NCBI GenBank assembly: GCA_965659675.1
Contig: CBFHWY010000024.1
Span: 1-36,355, forward strand
DNA from: CBFHWY01 sp965659675
Lineage (GTDB): Bacteria > Bacteroidota > Bacteroidia > Flavobacteriales_G > Salibacteraceae
Direction: 5' to 3'
DNA: 36,355 nucleotides
The notes beneath the pieces were generated by a model that worked only from the letters and a program-made list of their open reading frames with translations, did not search any database and was not told the origin of the DNA. Position numbers and translations under genes: made by a program. Positions 17,378 to 26,567 of the stretch are shown here, piece after piece (positions within the stretch are counted from its first letter, which is position 1; the number at the start of each line of letters is the position of its first letter).

Positions 17378-18533
17378 TCTTATTTATGCTTTGAACTTCT
17401 TCCTGAGTTTCGTTTTCAAGGCTCCTGCTCACACTTAGCAAGATGCCAATAGCGATGCATGTGAACCACATGGAGGTCCCCCCCATACTTATCAAAGGCA
17501 AAGGTTGACCAGTTACTGGAAGTAAGTTTACAGCAACAGCCATGTTGATCAGTGCCTGGAAGACCAGGCCAAAAGCAATGCCCACGACCATGAGGGCACC
17601 AAAGGAATTGGGTTTTTTTGCTGCAATGCGCATCGCCCTGAAGAAGAGCATGAGGTAAAGGAGTAAGATCACTCCTCCTCCGAGTGATCCATATTCCTCA
17701 ATGACGATGGCATAGATGAAATCTGAGTAGGGGTGGGGCAGAAAATTTCTTTGCGTGCTTTTTCCAGGAGCTATTCTGAATAGTCCACCTTTTGCAATGG
17801 CGATCTTTGATTGTTCTACCTGATAGTTCCCTTTGGAATCTGGTGAGGAAAAGCTTTCAATTCTTTTGACCCATGTTCCAGCCCTGGGAATAAGATCGGG
17901 AACCACCTTGCCGATCAAAAGGGCAAATGCAACCAGAAATACTCCGGTACCTACCAGGCCGAGAAGGTATTTTAAAGGGATGCCTCCAACAAACATCAAT
18001 ACCAGGGATACACTAAAAAGGACAGCGGCAGTTGAAAAGTTAGCCGGGAAGATGAGCGCACATACTATGAGAACAGGAGCTACGATCGGAACAAAGGCCC
18101 CATTAAAGCTATTGATGTCTTTCTGCTTTAAGGAAAGCATGCGTGCTACATAAAGTATCAGCGCTAGCTTGGCAAGATCTGAAGTTTGAAAACTTTGGTT
18201 GATCACTGGAATCACCAACCAACGACTTGCTTCATTGATGTTTGCACCCATGAGCAGCGTGAGAAGTAGCAGCGGAATGGAAATAAAAAGTAGTAATTGT
18301 GAGACTCTGGACAGGTAGGTGTAGCGAATCCGATGAACCGCGTACACAATGCCAATACCTGCCAATAAGAAGAAACCATGTCGTAGCAAATAGAAAGTGG
18401 TGTTCCCACTGTGATACTTATATGCCAGAGTCACAATACTACTGTACACCAATAACAATGATGCCGTCATCAGCAAAAAGGTGATCAACCAGATCGCCTT
18501 ATCTCCTTCCAGTTTTTTAATTATCCGCTGCAA
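17358..18533 (-). CDS. ftsW: Septal peptidoglycan polymerase FtsW (SEDS family)
   Basis: FtsW is the SEDS glycosyltransferase that polymerises lipid II with FtsI at the septum. The product has 391 residues and about ten membrane segments. SEDS signatures include GANINEASRWLVIPVINQSFQTSDLAKLAL, a large loop containing KRIESFSSP and YQVEQSKIAIAKGG, HPYSDFIYAIVIEEYGSLGG, and the C-terminal LLPVTGQPLPLISMGGTSMWF. Position between murD and murG marks it as FtsW rather than RodA. It starts 3 bases after the murD stop. Confidence 0.95.
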   Translation of the reverse strand: MQRIIKKLEGDKAIWLITFLLMTASLLLVYSSIVTLAYKYHSGNTTFYLLRHGFFLLAGIGIVYAVHRIRYTYLSRVSQLLLFISIPLLLLTLLMGANINEASRWLVIPVINQSFQTSDLAKLALILYVARMLSLKQKDINSFNGAFVPIVAPVLIVCALIFPANFSTAAVLFSVSLVLMFVGGIPLKYLLGLVGTGVFLVAFALLIGKVVPDLIPRAGTWVKRIESFSSPDSKGNYQVEQSKIAIAKGGLFRIAPGKSTQRNFLPHPYSDFIYAIVIEEYGSLGGGVILLLYLMLFFRAMRIAAKKPNSFGALMVVGIAFGLVFQALINMAVAVNLLPVTGQPLPLISMGGTSMWFTCIAIGILLSVSRSLENETQEEVQSINKNAYAGA

Positions 18534-18536
18534 ATC

Positions 18537-19874
18537 TTAGAGTCTTCTAACCCACTCTTTAAATTCGTGTCCGCGTTCCTCGTAATTCTCAAATAGATCG
18601 AAGCTCGCGCAGGCTGGAGATAGTAACACTGCATCTCCTTTTTTAGCCAACTGATAAGCAAGGCCTACAGCCTCTCTCATGCTATCTGCATCATAAACAA
18701 GCTCAACCTTATCGGCAAAAGCCTCTTGAAGTTTAGCGTTGTCTTTGCCCAGGCATACCATAGCTTTCACTTTTTCTCCAACAAGCTCTTCGAGCATGCG
18801 GTAGTCGTTGCCTTTATCTACGCCACCGGCGATCCAAACAACTGGACGATCCATGCTTTCAAGCGCCCACCAGGTTGAATTCACATTGGTGGCTTTCGAA
18901 TCGTTGATATAGCGCACTCCAAGGAGGTCGATCACATCTTCGAGTCGATGTTCGATATTCTGAAAATCACTCAGGCTTTCCCGAATGACCTCTTTTCTGA
19001 TCTCAAGGATGCGAGTGGCAATTCCCGCTGCCATTGAGTTATAAACGTTATGTCGGCCCTGTAGGGCGAGTTCCATTATTGACATAGCTACTGGTTTCTG
19101 ATTATAGTTAATGATTAGTTTTTCGTTTTCAATCCAGGCTCCTTCTTCAGCCGGCTTTTGCCAGGAGAAGGGGAGGAGCTTTGCTTTAAATTCTTTGTTT
19201 TCGATGTGATCCCTTATTGCGGAGTTGTCATAGTTGAGGATGAGTTGATCATCTTCAGTTTGAGCAAGTGACATTCTGAACTTAGAAGCCACATAGTTTT
19301 CCATCTTTCCATCATAGCGATCCAAATGATCCGGTGTGATGTTCAGAATGATGCCAACATTCGGTCTGAATGTTTGAATACCGTCCAGCTGAAAGCTGCT
19401 CAATTCAAGAACGAAGAAATCGCGGTCAGCTTCGGCGAGCATAGCAGCAAAACTTTTTCCAACATTTCCAGCCATCCCTACATCAAGACCTGCTCTCTTT
19501 AGGATCTGATAACACATGTGTGTTGTCGTGGTCTTACCATTCGTTCCTGTAATTCCTATGATGAAGGCATTGGTGTAGCGTCCTGCAAATTCGATCTCTG
19601 AAATCACCGAAATACCCTGATCTTTTGCCTTTTTAACAAGAGCTGCAGTATCAGGTATTCCTGGACTTTTTACGATCTCATCACATTTCAGGATCAGATC
19701 CTCACTGTGCTTTCCTTCCTCAAAAGGGATCTCATTATTTAAAAGAACGTCCTTGTATTCATCTGCAATAGCACCGCTATCACTGAGGAATACTGTTATA
19801 TTTTTCCTGTGGGCCAGAAGCGCTGCTCCTGTTCCACTTTCACCACCTCCCAGTATCACTAGCTCATAAGCCAT
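18537..19874 (-). CDS. murD: UDP-MurNAc-L-alanine-D-glutamate ligase MurD
   Basis: MurD is the cytoplasmic ATP-dependent ligase that adds D-Glu to UDP-MurNAc-L-Ala. The 445 residues start MAYELVILGGGESGTGAALLAH (UDP domain). The P-loop is IIGITGTNGKTTTTHMCYQIL, the middle domain has FFVLELSSFQLDG and NITPDHLDRYDG, and the C-terminal domain has INDSKATNVNSTWWALESM, VWIAGGVDKGNDY and LLSPACASFDLFENYEERG. All three Mur-ligase domains are complete. The start abuts the mraY stop with no intervening base. Confidence 0.97.
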   Translation of the reverse strand: MAYELVILGGGESGTGAALLAHRKNITVFLSDSGAIADEYKDVLLNNEIPFEEGKHSEDLILKCDEIVKSPGIPDTAALVKKAKDQGISVISEIEFAGRYTNAFIIGITGTNGKTTTTHMCYQILKRAGLDVGMAGNVGKSFAAMLAEADRDFFVLELSSFQLDGIQTFRPNVGIILNITPDHLDRYDGKMENYVASKFRMSLAQTEDDQLILNYDNSAIRDHIENKEFKAKLLPFSWQKPAEEGAWIENEKLIINYNQKPVAMSIMELALQGRHNVYNSMAAGIATRILEIRKEVIRESLSDFQNIEHRLEDVIDLLGVRYINDSKATNVNSTWWALESMDRPVVWIAGGVDKGNDYRMLEELVGEKVKAMVCLGKDNAKLQEAFADKVELVYDADSMREAVGLAYQLAKKGDAVLLSPACASFDLFENYEERGHEFKEWVRRL

Positions 19875-21107
19875 CTATCGAAGCTTGAGCGTGACAATGG
19901 AAATAATGGCCAACATGATCCCGATGATCCAGAACCTGGATACGATCTTTGATTCATGCCAACCGAGTTTCTGATAGTGATGGTGCAGAGGGGCCATCTT
20001 AAAGATGCGCTGACCCTCTCCAAATCTTTTTTTCGTGTACTTGAAGTAGGCTACCTGTAGGATCACGGATAGATTCTCAACAAGGAAGATCCCACAGAAT
20101 ATGGGGATCAATAATTCTTTTCGGATAGCAATGGCAAAAACGGCGATGATCCCTCCGATGGCCAAACTTCCGGTGTCACCCATGAAAACCTGAGCTGGAA
20201 AAGCATTGTACCACAGGAATCCAATACAGGAACCGACGAATGCAGCGATGAAGATTACCAGCTCCTCAGCATTTGGGATGTACATGATATTGAGGTAGTC
20301 GGCGAAGACATAGTTAGAAGACAGGTAGGCGAAGATTCCAAGTACGGTTCCAATGATCGCACTGCTTCCACCTGCGAGCCCGTCAAGTCCATCAGTCATA
20401 TTGGCTCCATTTGAAACGGCCGTAACGATCAATATGACCACAGGTATGAAGATGAGCCATACGTATTTGGCCATTCCATCACCCAGCCAGTCGATCAGCC
20501 AGACATAGTCGAACTCGTTGTTTTTAATAAATGGAATGGTGGTTTTGCTGGAACGGGATTCGCTCCAAACAATACCCTGATCGACCTCATTGGCGGGTTT
20601 TTCATTGACCTCAACCACTTTGGCTGCTTTTTCCTTGATCACGATATCTGGGTGAAAGGAGAGGATGAGGGCAGCGATAAGGCCGATTCCAATTTGTCCA
20701 ATGACCTTGAACTTCCCAGCCAGGCCTTCTTTATTCTTCTTAAATACTTTGATGTAATCATCGATGAAGCCGATCGCACCTAACCAAACGGTGGAAATGA
20801 GCATCAGGATGATGTAAATGTTGTCAAGCTTGGCAACGAGTAGAGTGGGAATCACAATCGCAGCTAGAATGATCAGCCCACCCATGGTAGGTGTTCCCTG
20901 CTTGCTTAATTGACCTTCGAGTCCAAGATCCCTCACGGTTTCACCAACTTGCTTTTTCTGCAGAATGCGTATGATTCTTTTTCCGAAAGCCATGGAGATC
21001 AGTAAAGAGATGATCACCGCCAGTGCAGCGCGAAATGAGATGTACTCAAATACTCCGGCACCTGGTACGTCAAGTTTGTCTAGATATTGGAATAGATAGT
21101 AAAGCAT
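19875..21107 (-). CDS. mraY: Phospho-MurNAc-pentapeptide translocase MraY
   Basis: MraY makes lipid I by moving phospho-MurNAc-pentapeptide onto undecaprenyl phosphate in the inner membrane. The product has 410 residues, about 50 more than E. coli MraY. Motifs: GTPTMGGLIIL, the catalytic Asp pair region GFIDDYIKVFKKNKEGL, NMTDGLDGLAGG, FMGDTGSLAIGG and MAPLHHHYQKLGWHESKIVSRFW. The extra length is a loop at about residues 155-205 (KEKAAKVVEVNEKPANEV and on), which I recall as usual for Bacteroidota MraY. It overlaps the murE stop by one base. Confidence 0.97.
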   Translation of the reverse strand: MLYYLFQYLDKLDVPGAGVFEYISFRAALAVIISLLISMAFGKRIIRILQKKQVGETVRDLGLEGQLSKQGTPTMGGLIILAAIVIPTLLVAKLDNIYIILMLISTVWLGAIGFIDDYIKVFKKNKEGLAGKFKVIGQIGIGLIAALILSFHPDIVIKEKAAKVVEVNEKPANEVDQGIVWSESRSSKTTIPFIKNNEFDYVWLIDWLGDGMAKYVWLIFIPVVILIVTAVSNGANMTDGLDGLAGGSSAIIGTVLGIFAYLSSNYVFADYLNIMYIPNAEELVIFIAAFVGSCIGFLWYNAFPAQVFMGDTGSLAIGGIIAVFAIAIRKELLIPIFCGIFLVENLSVILQVAYFKYTKKRFGEGQRIFKMAPLHHHYQKLGWHESKIVSRFWIIGIMLAIISIVTLKLR

Positions 21108-22570
21108 TAGTCTTTGATGGGTTTTAGGGCGTTATTCAATTCTTCCAGGTCATCGAAATGTTTTCTCTCCCCATTGATCTCCTGATACTTCTCGTGCCCT
21201 TTTCCGGCAACAAGAATGATATCATCCTGATTTGCCATGCTACAGGCAGTTCGGATCGCCTCTCTACGATCGCTGATGGCCAGGCTTTTTTTCTTTCCAA
21301 TAGGATCAAGTCCCTTTTTCATGTCTTCTATAATGCTATTCGGATCTTCCGACCTGGGATTATCTGAGGTAAGGATCACCTGATTGCTTAGCTCGGCAGC
21401 AATGCTTGCCATCTCCGGACGTTTACTCTTGTCGCGGTCACCTCCGCAACCCACAACAGTGATCAGCTTCTCTTTTCCACTGCGAATACTTCCAATGGTC
21501 TTAAGTACATTCTTAAGCGCATCAGGGGTGTGGGCATAATCCACAATACCCGTGATATTATTTTCAGTTTTGACATACTCAAACCGGCCATCGACAGTCT
21601 TTAAATTGCTTATGCTGGTGAGCAACTCTAACTTGTCTTCTTCAAGCAGAATTCCGCACGCATAAACCGCAAGTAGGTTGCTTGCATTGAAGTTGCCAAT
21701 GAGTTTTGTCCAGACCTCCTGTCCGTCAATATTCAGCTGCATACCTGAAAACTGATTCTCAAGGATCTTGGCTTTGAAGTCAGAAGCTGTTTTGATTCCG
21801 TAGCTTTTGACCTTGGCTTTGGTGTTTTGCACCATAACTTCAGAATGGAAGTCGTCAAGATTCACTAGCGCATAAGCGTCTTCAGCGAGATTGTCAAAGA
21901 GGATCTTCTTAGCTGCAATGTAGTTGTCGAATGTCTTGTGGTAATCGAGATGATCATGGGTGATGTTTGTGAAGATCGCAACATCGAAATCGAGGCCATG
22001 ACTTCTCTTTTGGTCGAGCGCATGTGAGCTAACTTCCATGAAACAATGACTACAGCCGTAATCCACCATTTCTCTCAGCAGGGCGTTGATCATCACCGGG
22101 TCAGGAGTAGTATGTGTGGCATCGATCACCTCATTGTGGATGAGATTTCTAACCGTGGAAAGGAGTCCTACCTTGTAGCCGAGTGACTTAAATAATTGAA
22201 AGCAGAGTGAGCTTACGGTAGTCTTTCCATTGGTACCCGTGACACCTACAAGACTAATGTCCTTTGAAGGGTTATCATAAAAATTGCAGGCGATCTGTGC
22301 CAATGCTTGCCTGCTGTCTTTAACCTTAACATAAGTGACCTTCTGATAAAACTGTTCGGGCATTTCCTCACAAAGGATGGCGGATGCTCCAGCCTCAATG
22401 GCCTTGGAAATATGTTCGTGTCCATCTTGAGTTGTTCCTCTGATCGCTGTGAAAAGAGACATTTCTTCCACCTTTCTCGAATCAAAGCAGATCTGTTCAA
22501 TGGCTACATTAGTTGAGCCAACAACCTCCTCAATACCCGCTTTATATATAAGGTCCTTTAGTAGCTTCAT
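21107..22570 (-). CDS. murE: UDP-MurNAc-tripeptide synthetase MurE (meso-DAP type)
   Basis: MurE adds the third stem residue. The 487-residue protein has the P-loop GVTGTNGKTTVSSLCFQLF, CFMEVSSHALDQKR, FTNITHDHLDYHKTF, a carbamylated-lysine region, and in the C-terminal domain GIVDYAHTPDALKNVL and VVGCGGDRDKSKRPEMA. The selectivity motif DNPR is at residues 403-406. DNPR is characteristic of enzymes that add meso-diaminopimelate rather than lysine, so the cell wall is predicted to be m-DAP type. It overlaps ftsI by 4 bases. Confidence 0.97.
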   Translation of the reverse strand: MKLLKDLIYKAGIEEVVGSTNVAIEQICFDSRKVEEMSLFTAIRGTTQDGHEHISKAIEAGASAILCEEMPEQFYQKVTYVKVKDSRQALAQIACNFYDNPSKDISLVGVTGTNGKTTVSSLCFQLFKSLGYKVGLLSTVRNLIHNEVIDATHTTPDPVMINALLREMVDYGCSHCFMEVSSHALDQKRSHGLDFDVAIFTNITHDHLDYHKTFDNYIAAKKILFDNLAEDAYALVNLDDFHSEVMVQNTKAKVKSYGIKTASDFKAKILENQFSGMQLNIDGQEVWTKLIGNFNASNLLAVYACGILLEEDKLELLTSISNLKTVDGRFEYVKTENNITGIVDYAHTPDALKNVLKTIGSIRSGKEKLITVVGCGGDRDKSKRPEMASIAAELSNQVILTSDNPRSEDPNSIIEDMKKGLDPIGKKKSLAISDRREAIRTACSMANQDDIILVAGKGHEKYQEINGERKHFDDLEELNNALKPIKD

Positions 22571-24684
22571 GAGAGTTTGAGTTCGATTCTTTGTCCGCGT
22601 TGAATTGGATTGCCCGGTTCTATGCTCTGAGCTTTTACAGCACCACTGCCATTCATTTTCACAAAAAGTCCGAGGTTCTCAAGGATGTAAACAGCATCCT
22701 GGGCATTCATGCCTCGTACATCCGGAATGAGCTTTTTGTCTATAGCTCGTCTGTAGATTGCCACTTTTTCTTCACCGGTTCTGGTTACTGCCCAGGTAGA
22801 ACCAGCTGATCGAAATTCATAAGGCACTTTCAGTGTGTTGAAGACCTTCTCAAGGTCCTTCGTGTAACCATTTTTAGAAACGGGATTTCTTGGATGCGCT
22901 GAGGCATACTGCTCATTATCTACTTCGCTGTGTATCTCAATGCTTTGTGCATAAACTTTATCGGCGATCTCTTTGAATATCGGTCCAGCTACCAGGTTTC
23001 CGTAATAAACATTTCTGGAAGGAGCATTGACTACTACAATGCAGGTATACTTGGGATTATCAGCTGGGAAGTATCCGCAGAAAGAGGCCTGGTAACTGAC
23101 TTTCGACTTGTAGCGATATCCGTATTTGTCGTTAGCGATCTGAGCAGTTCCAGTTTTTCCAGCAATCTTGTAATTGGCATTGCCGAGGTTTATGGCTGTT
23201 CCATTTTCAACCACACCCTCAAGCATGGTTTGAAGCTTTTTTATCGTTTTTTCTGAGCAGATCTTTGGGTTCAGCACTTCAGTATCCATGCTTCGAATTC
23301 TCTTACCCATTTGCTTAACTTCCTTAACGAAGCGCGGTTTGACGTAAACTCCATCATTGGCTACGGCATTATATAAACTCAGGATTTGAAGCGGTGTTAA
23401 GGCGACTTCATAGCCGTGGGATATCCATGGTAAAGAGATTCCCGACCAGCTAGGATCATCAGCGGATTTGATCTTTGGCTTGCCTTCACCGTAGATTTCA
23501 AGACCAAGTGGCTTGTGCAGTCCGATCTTGTAAAGGTGGTCGATGAATTTTTGCGGTTGCTTACCGTAGTAACGATTGATCAGTTTGGCTACTGCGATAT
23601 TCGAGGATACCTCAAAGGCTCTTTTTACAGTGATCTTTCCAAAGCCTCCTTTGTGACTATCGTACATAGGCGTGTCGTAGAACATGTACTTGCCCTTTTC
23701 AGTATCGATGCTGTCGTTTATGTCGATATAGCCATCCTCAAGCGCAACCAGATAAGAAGCTAGTTTGAAAGTAGATCCCGGTTCTGTGCTTTCTCCAACG
23801 GCATAGTTGTAAAGCTCATAGTAACCGCCGCTTTTTGTTCTTGAAAGATTTGCGATGGCTCTTACCTCACCGGTCTCAACCTCCATAAGCACCACGCAGC
23901 CATGATCCGCCTCCTGTTTTTTAAGTTGCTCCAGCAGGGCTTTTTCAGCCACATCCTGTATGTTGATATCGATGGTCGTATAGAGGTCTGCACCATCTTT
24001 TGGTTCGATCTCATTTCGATCGTTGATCGGCATCCATACCCCGCCCGCGATCTTTTGCATCAATCTTTTGCCGCTTACCCCGCTTAAGGTTTTATTGTAG
24101 GCGCCTTCGAGACCTACAGGCTTAATTCCTTCTCTTGTATACCCAATGGTTCTTGCGGCTAGTACCTGAAATGGTTTTTCACGTTTGTTCTGTTGCAGAT
24201 AAATGAAACCTCCCTTGTATTGTCCTCTTCGGAAGATCGGAAACTCTCTGAGGGCTTTGAGTTCATTGTATCTAACCTTGCGTCTGATGAGGTGATAGCG
24301 ATCCCCTTTTTCTCTTGCTTTTCTGAGCTTGTAGAGCCATTCATCTGCGCTGCGGTCTTTGAAAAGTTGTGAAAGGCTAATGGCAAGGCTGTCTATATTC
24401 TCTTCAAAGATCTCGTCGCTAAGGGCATCTGTTTTTGCGTCCCATCTAATCTCGTAAATGGGAACGGAGGTGGCCAAAAGGCTTCCATCAGCGGCATATA
24501 TATTGCCTCTTACCGCTTCAATGTTCTTGTATTTGGTGCTGTGACTCTCAGCTTTTTGGATCCACTTATCCGCTTCGAGGAACTGGATTTGGGCGATCTT
24601 GACAATGATAGCCAGAGAGAAGAGTATCAGTAGGAAGTACACGAGGTAGACCCGTCCGATGACTTTTTTGTTATCCTGGCTCAT
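22567..24684 (-). CDS. ftsI: Septal transpeptidase FtsI (PBP3) with PASTA domain
   Basis: FtsI is the class B penicillin-binding protein that cross-links septal peptidoglycan with FtsW. Of its 705 residues, 10-32 form a membrane anchor (VYLVYFLLILFSLAIIVKIA), followed by the PBP dimer domain (NIEAVRGNIYAADGSLLATS). The transpeptidase domain has the catalytic SxxK as STFK (Ser304, Lys307), the SxN motif in EVSSNIAVAKL, and KTGTA in AGKTGTAQIA. The C-terminal 60 residues (LIPDVRGMNAQDAVYILENL) are a PASTA domain. E. coli FtsI lacks this domain, but it is common in Bacteroidota and Firmicutes. It overlaps ftsL by 4 bases. Confidence 0.96.
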   Translation of the reverse strand: MSQDNKKVIGRVYLVYFLLILFSLAIIVKIAQIQFLEADKWIQKAESHSTKYKNIEAVRGNIYAADGSLLATSVPIYEIRWDAKTDALSDEIFEENIDSLAISLSQLFKDRSADEWLYKLRKAREKGDRYHLIRRKVRYNELKALREFPIFRRGQYKGGFIYLQQNKREKPFQVLAARTIGYTREGIKPVGLEGAYNKTLSGVSGKRLMQKIAGGVWMPINDRNEIEPKDGADLYTTIDINIQDVAEKALLEQLKKQEADHGCVVLMEVETGEVRAIANLSRTKSGGYYELYNYAVGESTEPGSTFKLASYLVALEDGYIDINDSIDTEKGKYMFYDTPMYDSHKGGFGKITVKRAFEVSSNIAVAKLINRYYGKQPQKFIDHLYKIGLHKPLGLEIYGEGKPKIKSADDPSWSGISLPWISHGYEVALTPLQILSLYNAVANDGVYVKPRFVKEVKQMGKRIRSMDTEVLNPKICSEKTIKKLQTMLEGVVENGTAINLGNANYKIAGKTGTAQIANDKYGYRYKSKVSYQASFCGYFPADNPKYTCIVVVNAPSRNVYYGNLVAGPIFKEIADKVYAQSIEIHSEVDNEQYASAHPRNPVSKNGYTKDLEKVFNTLKVPYEFRSAGSTWAVTRTGEEKVAIYRRAIDKKLIPDVRGMNAQDAVYILENLGLFVKMNGSGAVKAQSIEPGNPIQRGQRIELKLS

Positions 24685-25028
24685 TGTTTAACGACGATTT
24701 TTTTAGGTGGCTCGAACGATTCTTCAAGACCCAGGTCCTTCTTTTTGATGAGCTCAACCAATTCCGATTGTTTGCTATGATGCATGAGATCAGACTTGGT
24801 GGTGATGTACTCGCTTCTCAGTTCCTTTATTTCGTTGTTCAAACGATTGATCTCTCGCACACTACCCTCTGTGAGGAATCCATTGGAGATGTATACCAAA
24901 GCAAGGGAGGCTAAAAACAAAAGGAACGGCATGCTCCTGATCACCGATTCACGAGTAAATACACTGCCGTTGACCACGCTGATCAAGGAAGAGCCAAATT
25001 GCTGCAGTATGTTCTTCTTCTCGCTCAT
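24681..25028 (-). CDS. ftsL: FtsL-like cell division protein
   Basis: The 115-residue bitopic protein has a membrane segment near residues 32-52 (MPFLLFLASLALVYISNGF) and then a predicted coiled coil (VREINRLNNEIKELRSEYITTKSDLM). That is the FtsL topology, and the gene sits between rsmH and ftsI as ftsL does elsewhere. The segment after the coil, QSELVELIKKKDLGLEES, fits the FtsL pattern. Primary sequence conservation in the family is poor, so the name rests on topology and context. Four-base overlaps occur on both sides. Confidence 0.88.
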   Translation of the reverse strand: MSEKKNILQQFGSSLISVVNGSVFTRESVIRSMPFLLFLASLALVYISNGFLTEGSVREINRLNNEIKELRSEYITTKSDLMHHSKQSELVELIKKKDLGLEESFEPPKKIVVKQ

Positions 25029-25936
25029 GCTGCTACCTTTTCGGCTATTCTGAGTTTTGCGCTTCGCGCTCGTGGATTTCGCTCTATCTCTTCTTCCGAC
25101 GGAACGATCACCTTTCTGTTGATCGCTTTTAGAGGAGATTCTCCTCTTCCGTAAATGTCTTTTTCCAACTTGCCGTCAGCTTTTCCCGCTCTGATGAAAT
25201 TCTTAACCAGACGATCTTCGAGTGAGTGATAGGAGATCACCGAAAGCCTTCCGCCTTCTCTGAGCACTTCAATAGCCTGACTTAGGAACTCCTCGAGTAC
25301 CTGCATCTCATCATTCACTTCTATACGAATCGCCTGAAATATCTGAGCAAGAAGCTTTGAGTCTGCTTTTCTCGCTCCAAAGGCTTTTTCAACAAGCTGC
25401 TTCAGCTCATGGGTGCTTTCGATCTCTTTGTCAGCTCTTCTTTCAAGGATCTTTCTTGTGAGTCTGTGTGCGCCTGGAACCTCACCATAAGACCTGAAAA
25501 CCCTTAAAAGCTCCTCTTCTGAATAGTCGTTGATGACGGTAAAAGCAGACTTTTCCTGAGACTGATTCATTCTCATGTCGAGAGCTGCATCTGCCCGAAA
25601 GGAGAACCCACGCTCTCCTTCATCAAAATGGTGTGAAGAAACCCCCAGGTCTGCAAGAATGCCATCAACAGGAATAGCTTTTTCTGCTCTTAAGTTGTTT
25701 TTTAGAAAGCGGAAATTCTGTTTGAGGAGGCTGAAATTTTTATCACTGAATTTATTCTCATGCGCATCCCAGTCCTGGTCAAAGGCGATCAGCCGTCCCT
25801 TATTCAGCATGCTGAGGATCTCTCTTGAATGCCCTCCGCCGCCGAAGGTGACGTCGACGTAGCAGCCTTGTGGCTTGATGGCTAAGCCTTCTATGGATTC
25901 TTTAAGGAGTACCGGAGTGTGATAGCTTTCAATCAT
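25025..25936 (-). CDS. rsmH: 16S rRNA (cytosine-1402 N4) methyltransferase RsmH (MraW)
   Basis: RsmH methylates C1402 of 16S rRNA using S-adenosylmethionine. The diagnostic blocks are SYHTPVLLKESIEGL, VDVTFGGGGHSREIL (SAM motif I), DGILADLGVSSHHFDEGERGFSF, ALDMRMNQ, LAQIFQAIRIEVNDEM, GGRLSVISYHSLEDRLVKNFI and the C-terminal NPRARSAKLRIAEK. An upstream in-frame ATG at 25999 would add 21 residues with no family similarity and overlap mraZ by 71 bases. I chose the ATG at 25936 (303 residues, 8-base overlap with mraZ); the adjacent ATG 3 bases earlier is equally possible. Confidence 0.96.
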   Translation of the reverse strand: MIESYHTPVLLKESIEGLAIKPQGCYVDVTFGGGGHSREILSMLNKGRLIAFDQDWDAHENKFSDKNFSLLKQNFRFLKNNLRAEKAIPVDGILADLGVSSHHFDEGERGFSFRADAALDMRMNQSQEKSAFTVINDYSEEELLRVFRSYGEVPGAHRLTRKILERRADKEIESTHELKQLVEKAFGARKADSKLLAQIFQAIRIEVNDEMQVLEEFLSQAIEVLREGGRLSVISYHSLEDRLVKNFIRAGKADGKLEKDIYGRGESPLKAINRKVIVPSEEEIERNPRARSAKLRIAEKVAA

Positions 25937-26393
25937 CATTCTCCAGATCTTTATCACCCATGACTTCCTCCGATAATGAGGCAAAGTCAATGTCTTCATT
26001 CAACATGCTGTCGTAAGAGTTTCTGCTCCAGATCTCAATGCGCTCTCCGTTTCCGCAGACCTTCACTTCTTTTTCGAGTGAAGCATATTCCATGAGTGGC
26101 TTAGGAAGGAGGATTCGTCCGCTGTTATCCAGGCCTAGCGGAGTAGCCCCATTGTTAAAGCGGCGGATGAAGAGTGCATTCTTCCGAACAAATCGATTGA
26201 GTTTACCAAGCTGACCAGAGACTTTTTCCCATTCAGATGATGGGTAGATCACAAGGCACTTTTCAAAGATGTCACGATTGACCACAAAGCCCTTGGTTAG
26301 ATGTTCCTCTAACTGCTTTTTTAAGCCAGAAGGTAAGGCCAGCCTGCCTTTGGCGTCAAGTTTACAATCGTATTCTCCTAGTAGGTTAAGCAT
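25929..26393 (-). CDS. mraZ: Transcriptional regulator MraZ
   Basis: MraZ is a SpoVT/AbrB-fold DNA-binding protein that represses the dcw operon in E. coli. The 154-residue product has two tandem AbrB-like repeats. The first is LLGEYDCKLDAKGRLALPSGLKK, and the second is NGATPLGLDNSGRILLPKPLMEYASLEKEV; each carries the D-x-x-GR-hydrophobic-x-hP core. It heads the operon and is preceded by four regularly spaced MraZ-type boxes, so self-repression is strongly suggested. Confidence 0.96.
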   Translation of the reverse strand: MLNLLGEYDCKLDAKGRLALPSGLKKQLEEHLTKGFVVNRDIFEKCLVIYPSSEWEKVSGQLGKLNRFVRKNALFIRRFNNGATPLGLDNSGRILLPKPLMEYASLEKEVKVCGNGERIEIWSRNSYDSMLNEDIDFASLSEEVMGDKDLENDD

Positions 26394-26415
26394 TTTTCGC
26401 GCAAAAAACTTGCTG

Positions 26416-26423
26416 TAAAACTA
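26416..26423 (-). promoter_or_regulatory. Possible -7 box for the mraZ operon
   Basis: On the minus strand TAGTTTTA matches the TAnnTTTG consensus at 7 of 8 positions. It lies 23 bases before the mraZ start and immediately downstream of the MraZ boxes, so the boxes would overlap the -33 region. No clear -33 TTG is seen. Confidence 0.35.
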
Positions 26424-26468
26424 GCCAATATTTCCCACTTTCTCCCATTTACTCCCATTTTTTCCCAC
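26424..26468 (-). promoter_or_regulatory. MraZ box array upstream of mraZ
   Basis: On the minus strand, four RTGGG elements sit at exactly 10-base spacing: 26464-26468 (GTGGG), 26454-26458 (ATGGG), 26444-26448 (ATGGG) and 26434-26438 (GTGGG). A degenerate fifth (TTGGC) follows in register at 26424-26428. Known MraZ operators are direct TGGGN repeats separated by 5 bases, and this array fits that rule. The proximal perfect box ends 41 bases upstream of the mraZ start, where it would cover the promoter. Confidence 0.88.
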
Positions 26469-26548
26469 TTTGTTGATAAATTCCAAGCTCTTGTTAATTA
26501 GCGGCTTAAGTTCAGACAGCAAATTCTTGGGATTCAAGTATTAAGTTC

Positions 26549-26567
26549 CTGTTAACAGAATTCTGTT
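26549..26567. promoter_or_regulatory. Overlapping palindromes, possible operator
   Basis: CTGTTAACAG (26549-26558) and AACAGAATTCTGTT (26554-26567) are both perfect palindromes and share the AACAG half-site. This gives three alternating copies of the same pentamer in 19 bases. The site lies 43 bases upstream of the hydrolase gene's -7 box, in the divergent region with mraZ. No regulator is identified. Confidence 0.4.

Noticed and set aside
9649..26393. Absence of murF and ddl from the dcw block as a gene loss
   Set aside because: In Bacteroidota these genes often lie elsewhere, so absence from the cluster is not evidence of loss.
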